Shown: one piece after another, positions 60,445 to 64,000 of the stretch
How the letters are laid out: each line of letters opens with the position of its first letter
Position numbering within the stretch: the stretch's first letter is position 1
Assembly (NCBI GenBank): GCA_002360925.1
Contig: DERN01000011.1
Location: forward strand, 130,908 to 194,907
Reading direction: 5' to 3'
Length of the DNA stretch: 64,000 bases
Source of the DNA: Flavobacteriaceae bacterium UBA3339
Lineage (GTDB): Bacteria > Bacteroidota > Bacteroidia > Flavobacteriales > Flavobacteriaceae
Notes under the pieces: generated by a model
Databases searched by the model: none
The model's input: the letters and a program-made list of their open reading frames with translations, nothing else
Told to the model about the DNA's origin: nothing
Position numbers and translations under genes: made by a program

Positions 60445-60519
60445 CGGGGTGTAGCGTAGCCCGGTCATCGCGCCTGGTTTGGGACCAGGAGGTCGCAGGT
60501 TCGAATCCTGCCACCCCGA
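60445..60519 (+). tRNA. tRNA-Pro (anticodon TGG), copy 1
   Basis: A 75-base cloverleaf with acceptor CGGGGTG / CACCCCG, anticodon loop TTTGGGA giving TGG, and T arm with GGTTCGAATCC. The 3' CCA is not encoded. Identical to copies 2 and 3. Confidence 0.95.
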
Positions 60520-60554
60520 CAGAGTTTTTATTGCAACAAAAGAAATGACCTTTT

Positions 60555-60629
60555 CGGGGTGTAGCGTAGCCCGGTCATCGCGCCTGGTTTGGGACCAGGA
60601 GGTCGCAGGTTCGAATCCTGCCACCCCGA
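60555..60629 (+). tRNA. tRNA-Pro (anticodon TGG), copy 2
   Basis: A 75-base cloverleaf identical to copy 1, 35 bases downstream of it. The spacer is not similar to the sequence ahead of copy 1. Confidence 0.95.
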
Positions 60630-60653
60630 CAAATGAATATTTTATTCAGGCTA

Positions 60654-60727
60654 GGTCCAATAGCTCAGCTGGATAGAGCAACTGCCTTCTAAGCAGTAGG
60701 TCTCAGGTTCGAATCCTGATTGGATCA
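60654..60727 (+). tRNA. tRNA-Arg (anticodon TCT)
   Basis: A 74-base cloverleaf with acceptor GGTCCAA / TTGGATC, anticodon loop CTTCTAA giving TCT, and discriminator A. The 3' CCA is not encoded. Confidence 0.95.
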
Positions 60728-60745
60728 CATAAATAATAATAAATT

Positions 60746-60818
60746 GACTCGATAGCTCAGTTGGTAGAGCACAACACTTTTAATGTTGGGGTCCTGGGTT
60801 CGAGCCCCAGTCGGGTCA
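60746..60818 (+). tRNA. tRNA-Lys (anticodon TTT), copy 1
   Basis: A 73-base cloverleaf with acceptor GACTCGA / TCGGGTC, anticodon loop CTTTTAA giving TTT, and discriminator A. Identical to copy 2. Confidence 0.95.
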
Positions 60819-60860
60819 CTATTTTTATTTATTATCAGTTCTTTACTATAGAATTAAATT

Positions 60861-60933
60861 GACTCGATAGCTCAGTTGGTAGAGCACAACACTTTTAATG
60901 TTGGGGTCCTGGGTTCGAGCCCCAGTCGGGTCA
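60861..60933 (+). tRNA. tRNA-Lys (anticodon TTT), copy 2
   Basis: A 73-base cloverleaf identical to copy 1, with an unrelated 42-base spacer between them. Confidence 0.95.
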
Positions 60934-60967
60934 CAAAATTCTTTTTATTACAACTAAAGTTAATTCA

Positions 60968-61051
60968 GGAGAGGTGCCGGAGTGGTAACGGAGCAGATTG
61001 CTAATCTGTCATCGGGTAACCGATGCCAGGGTTCGAATCCCTGTCTCTCCG
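60968..61051 (+). tRNA. tRNA-Ser (anticodon GCT)
   Basis: An 84-base class II tRNA with acceptor GGAGAGG / TCTCTCC (one G-T pair), anticodon loop TTGCTAA giving GCT, a long variable arm (CATCGGGTAACCGATG) and discriminator G. Confidence 0.95.
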
Positions 61052-61071
61052 CTTAACAATTTTAGTTCCTT

Positions 61072-61146
61072 CGGGGTGTAGCGTAGCCCGGTCATCGCGC
61101 CTGGTTTGGGACCAGGAGGTCGCAGGTTCGAATCCTGCCACCCCGA
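61072..61146 (+). tRNA. tRNA-Pro (anticodon TGG), copy 3
   Basis: A 75-base cloverleaf identical to copies 1 and 2, last in the cluster and followed by a terminator. Confidence 0.95.
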
Positions 61147-61160
61147 CTTTATTAAATTCA

Positions 61161-61196
61161 TCAAAATCCAAAAAGATTACTTTTTGGATTTTTTAT
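61161..61196 (+). terminator. Terminator of the tRNA operon
   Basis: AAATCCAAAAAG pairs with CTTTTTGGATTT around a short loop and is followed by six T, 15 bases past the last tRNA. Confidence 0.85.
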
Positions 61197-61285
61197 TTAC
61201 TTTTGTCTTAAAAAATAACTTTCTCTAAAAAAGCAAAGATTTCTAAAAACTAAATAAATCAGGAAAAATTTGCTTATTTTTAAAC

Positions 61286-61990
61286 ATGAGTATATTTACA
61301 TATCATTTAGTAAAAGCATCGTATTTTACTGCTTTAAAGATTCTTTTGTTTCCTCCGAGTTCTAAAAACATTTCAGGATTAATTCATATTGAATGTATGA
61401 ATACAATGACCTTAGGTTCTGCTATCTTTTCACCTTCCCGTTTATTAGTAAGAAAAATTGCCATATTTGCCCAGTGGGAAAACGAAATCGATATTGACTT
61501 ATTTTTAAAAAATCATTCGATCGGAAAAATCTTAACAAATGGCTGGCACATACGTTTAGCTTTTTTACGACAATGGGGAACAATTAGCAATTTTAAAATC
61601 CCTAACGAAACATTTAAGGAAGAATCAGAAGAAACTCCTGTTGTGGCCATAACATTGGCTCGAATGAAATTCTTTGAAATCCCAAGATTTATACGCTGGG
61701 GAAGACCTGTAGAAAAATTAGTTCGAGATCATCCAGAATCAAACTTTTCATTAGCTTCGATAAAATTCCCTCGAACCGTTTCAACCTTTTCTATTTGGAA
61801 ATCTCAAAAAGAAATGACAAATATGGTATTTGGTCACAGCAATGTTCCACAACCAAAACGACATATTAATGCAATGAAAGAAAGAAATCGAAAGGACTTT
61901 CACTTTGAATTCACTACATTGCGTTTTAAACCGTTAGCTGAATTTGGCGAATGGAACGGACACAAGAATTTAATACCAAAATATAAATAA
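61286..61990 (+). CDS. CrtA-like (spheroidene monooxygenase-like) protein
   Basis: A 234-residue protein resembling CrtA, the heme-containing enzyme that oxidises acyclic carotenoids. Matching segments as I recall them: IAIFAQWENEIDIDLFL, TPVVAITLARMKFFEIPRFIRWGRPVEKLV, and FPRTVSTFSIWKSQKEMTNMVFG. His-rich positions (GHSNVPQPKRHINAM) could bind heme. No other carotenoid gene is in the window, so the true substrate is open. It is followed ten bases later by a gene split by a frameshift. Confidence 0.7.
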   Translation: MSIFTYHLVKASYFTALKILLFPPSSKNISGLIHIECMNTMTLGSAIFSPSRLLVRKIAIFAQWENEIDIDLFLKNHSIGKILTNGWHIRLAFLRQWGTISNFKIPNETFKEESEETPVVAITLARMKFFEIPRFIRWGRPVEKLVRDHPESNFSLASIKFPRTVSTFSIWKSQKEMTNMVFGHSNVPQPKRHINAMKERNRKDFHFEFTTLRFKPLAEFGEWNGHKNLIPKYK

Positions 61991-62000
61991 ATTTACCGAG

Positions 62001-62860
62001 ATGAGATTCGCATATCCAATGCAAAAGATTCAGGATTGGATCACACAACAGTGGGTTATCTTGGGAGGAAGAAAAATAGATTCTAAAAATAACGACTGGT
62101 TAATAGGTCCTTTTGGTAACTTAGAGCCTATCAACAACGATTACATTCATAAACTTGCCGAAAAAGAAAATTTGATTGTTGATAAAGAAACTAAAACTCA
62201 AGGCTTAATTCCTTCGATCCAACAACTTCATTTACCTGAATCTGAGTTTTCTCAACTTTCGTTAAAAGTGATTGATTTTTATGAAAACACTTCTAATTAC
62301 AATTTAAGTTTCTCTGTTAAATGGAATCCTTTCTTTAATTTTTTTTCGGAATTTTACTTCAAAAATTATTTAGCAACAGATTAAACCAATTAAATATTCC
62401 AACACAAACTCCTAATTCAGAATTAATTATTAGTAAAGTTGTTACATTACGTGAAATTGAATCGAAACAAACAAAATATGTCTTTTGGTTAAGAACTTTA
62501 GAATCGACCAAACAATCAATTTATTCTGGCTCTTATGGAGTGTGTAAATTACCTTCAGGAGAAATTTGTATCAAAGCTGTTTTTCCATTACCAAACGGAA
62601 ACGCAACAGTTATCATGATTCCAAAAGTTGAAACAAACGGAGGTTTATCTTTAAATTCATCGGGAACAGAATTCGGAAATGCAGGTTTTTACTTTTTACT
62701 AAAAGACTCAAAAAACGACTACTGGTCTCGATATATTCGTTCCTTTCGAGATAAATTAATTATTAATAAAGAAAACGATCATTTAATTGCAGAACAAACT
62801 TTAACGCTTTGGAGATTAACTGTTTTAAAGTTTCATTATAAAATTCATTCAAAAAAATAG
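62001..62860 (+). pseudogene. Unknown conserved-type gene, apparently split by a frameshift at a T8 run
   Basis: Two open frames together make one protein of about 286 residues. The first (62001-62384, 127 residues) runs to WNPFFNFF, then continues out of frame. The second frame is open through the junction (NFFGILLQKLFSNRLNQL ...) and runs to the stop at 62860. The switch lies at eight T (62339-62346): one T more or two fewer would restore the frame. It could be a recent pseudogene, a sequencing error or a phase-variable tract. I do not recognise the family. The first ATG is ten bases after the CrtA-like gene, so it was probably its operon partner. Confidence 0.7.
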
Positions 62861-63270
62861 TCTCAATAAAACAGTAAAAGGGAAGTAAAAACCTCCCTTA
62901 AACTTACATGAACTTCTTAAAAATTCATTACACTTAACTAAAAACATTCAAAAAACTACTATCTATAATAAAGATTCACTTTTTACTTTTTGTTAGTTCT
63001 CGAGGCGCTAAAAAGCACCTCTTAACTAACTCTTTTCTTTTTCATAACAATTTGTATAGTATAATACAAAGCGCGTACCATTTCAAAAAAGTATTCAAAA
63101 AGAGCTTAATAACTAAATAACGTTTTCTTTTATGTAGAAAAAGATAACAAACCTTTGTAGACTTTTTGCACATTCAACAAAACGTTCTCTCTAAATTTCA
63201 TGTATCTTTAATAGTTCGTATTAAAAAGCATTTGCAATATTTATAGTACATTTGTAAAAATATAATTTCG
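62861..63270 (+). other. 410-base gene-free stretch with one strong hairpin
   Basis: No convincing coding frame is found. An imperfect hairpin (AAGGGAAG / CCTCCCTT, 62877-62900) lies just past the split gene and may end its transcript. The stronger hairpin at 62992-63030 is listed separately. The remainder is A/T-rich; TACATTTG at 63247-63254, 16 bases before udk, could be its -7 element. Confidence 0.5.
62992..63030 (+). terminator. Strong hairpin with T-rich tail, possible sRNA terminator
   Basis: GTTAGTT pairs with AACTAAC, and inside it GAGG-x-GCT pairs with AGC-x-CCTC around a small A-rich loop. TCTTTTCTTTTT follows. It lies 132 bases past the split gene and 240 bases before udk, too far from either to be an obvious gene terminator, so a short untranslated RNA could end here. 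Confidence 0.45.
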
Positions 63271-63882
63271 ATGTTGATTATTGGTATTGCCGGCGGAACA
63301 GGAAGTGGCAAAACAACGGTGGTTCATCAGATAATGAATGAATTACCAGAAACCGAAGTAGGTATTATTTCGCAAGATTCGTATTACAAAGCGAACGATC
63401 ATTTAAATATGGACGAGCGCGCTTTGATTAATTTCGATCATCCCAGAGCAATTGATTTTGAATTGCTAACCGAACATTTAAAAGAATTAAAACTAGGCAA
63501 AAGCATTAACCAACCGGTTTATTCTTTTGTTCATCACAACAGGACCGACGATTATATTTTAACGCATCCGAGAAAAGTGATGATTGTTGAAGGAATTTTG
63601 ATTCTGACAAATCCCGAATTAAGAGATTTATTTGATATTAAAATTTTTGTTCACGCAGATTCTGACGAACGTTTAATTCGAAGGTTAAAGCGTGATATTG
63701 CAGATCGCGGAAGAGATATGAACGAAGTTTTAAGTCGTTATCAAACTACTTTAAAACCAATGCACGAACAATTTATCGAACCTTCGAAAGGTTTTGCCGA
63801 TATTATTATTCCGAACGATAAATACAATACCGTTGCAATCGATATTGTTAGAACCGTGATTAATAAACGAATTAACGACTAA
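63271..63882 (+). CDS. udk: Uridine kinase
   Basis: A 203-residue P-loop kinase that phosphorylates uridine and cytidine in pyrimidine salvage. Walker A is GGTGSGKTT (8-16). The nucleoside-binding SQDSYYK and FDHPRAIDFELL, VYSFVHHNRTD and the lid RRLKRDIADRGRD are all in place. Ten bases separate it from the ftsB/divIC-like gene, with which it forms a conserved flavobacterial pair. Confidence 0.96.
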   Translation: MLIIGIAGGTGSGKTTVVHQIMNELPETEVGIISQDSYYKANDHLNMDERALINFDHPRAIDFELLTEHLKELKLGKSINQPVYSFVHHNRTDDYILTHPRKVMIVEGILILTNPELRDLFDIKIFVHADSDERLIRRLKRDIADRGRDMNEVLSRYQTTLKPMHEQFIEPSKGFADIIIPNDKYNTVAIDIVRTVINKRIND

Positions 63883-63892
63883 GAAAACAGCA

Positions 63893-64000
63893 ATGAAAGC
63901 AAAAATCGACGCTCTTTTAATAAAATATCCTTTCTTGAAATGGATTACCAATCGATTCGTTTTGGTAACCTTGTTTTTTATCCTTTGGTTGTTATTTTTC
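63893..64000 (+). CDS. Septum formation initiator (FtsB/DivIC-like), N-terminal part cut by window end
   Basis: Thirty-six residues are in view, beginning MKAKIDALLIKYPFLKWI and ending in the single membrane helix (FVLVTLFFILWLLFF). This matches the start of the short division protein that follows udk in flavobacteria, whose coiled coil lies after the helix, outside the window. FtsB/DivIC-type proteins stabilise the FtsL-FtsQ division complex. The call rests on the N-terminus and the gene order. Confidence 0.75.
   Translation, partial: MKAKIDALLIKYPFLKWITNRFVLVTLFFILWLLFF

Noticed and set aside
60442..60676. Open frames of about 60-65 codons across the tRNA-Pro genes on both strands
   Set aside because: They are made of tRNA sequence; such frames are a common annotation artefact.
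60445..61285. Integration site for a mobile element at the tRNA cluster
   Set aside because: No integrase, no direct repeat of a tRNA end and no phage-like genes in the flanks.

Overview
The window is a chromosomal stretch of an AT-rich member of the Flavobacteriaceae (Bacteroidota), close to Flavobacterium or Myroides-type genomes. The pointers are: a protein with a type IX secretion (T9SS) type A sorting tail and another with a type B (gliding-motility-associated) tail; a folK-deoxynucleoside kinase fusion; DUF4173 and DUF5687 membrane proteins; promoters of the Bacteroidota form TTTG-N19/23-TAnnTTTG; and few Shine-Dalgarno sequences. I see no prophage, insertion sequence, integrase or CRISPR array. 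Most of it is core genome in short units, separated by clear hairpin terminators that convergent genes often share.

Layout. 1-10 kb: the end of a glutaryl-CoA dehydrogenase gene, then redox and iron-sulfur genes (2Fe-2S ferredoxin, ferredoxin-NADP reductase, NifU-like scaffold, Mrp carrier ATPase), a DUF5687 ABC exporter, thiol peroxidase, and the operon trmB / LysE-like exporter / alkyltransferase-like protein. 10-23 kb: sppA, folK-dNK, a lipid phosphoethanolamine-transferase-like gene overlapping a menorin-like phosphodiesterase gene, a TrmH-family methyltransferase, a T9SS type B protein, lpxK, Nif3, a cysteine-free relative of zinc-ribbon proteins, an alpha/beta hydrolase and an RluF-type pseudouridine synthase. 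23-29 kb: a four-gene membrane-protein operon with its own winged-helix regulator, a YegP protein and a B12/radical-SAM enzyme.

28.5-37 kb is the main accessory-looking block: a three-gene RND metal-efflux operon, a NUDIX hydrolase, and a histidine kinase/response regulator pair. A matching 7-4-7 direct repeat lies upstream of both the efflux operon and the regulator gene, which suggests that the regulator controls both. 37-47 kb: HutD, a membrane-anchored MutS-like ATPase, MepB, a secreted subtilisin, folD, ffh, and an arginyl-tRNA synthetase with an extra helical domain. 47-53 kb: a TonB-type outer-membrane receptor, then a two-gene ABC transporter whose permease is fused to a periplasmic TlpA/thioredoxin module with an intact WCGPC active site. 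This fusion is the most novel protein architecture here.

53-60 kb: a fatty-acid hydroxylase/sterol desaturase, a FabH-type synthase, an S9 glutamyl-endopeptidase-like peptidase, a periplasmic DsrE-like protein, a lone ABC ATPase and trxB. 60.4-61.2 kb: a seven-tRNA operon (Pro, Pro, Arg, Lys, Lys, Ser, Pro) with its own promoter and terminator. 61.2-64 kb: a CrtA-like gene, a gene apparently split by a frameshift at a run of eight T, a gene-poor 410-base stretch with a strong hairpin, udk, and the start of an ftsB/divIC-like gene.

All calls come from reading the sequence and from memory of protein families; no database search was run.
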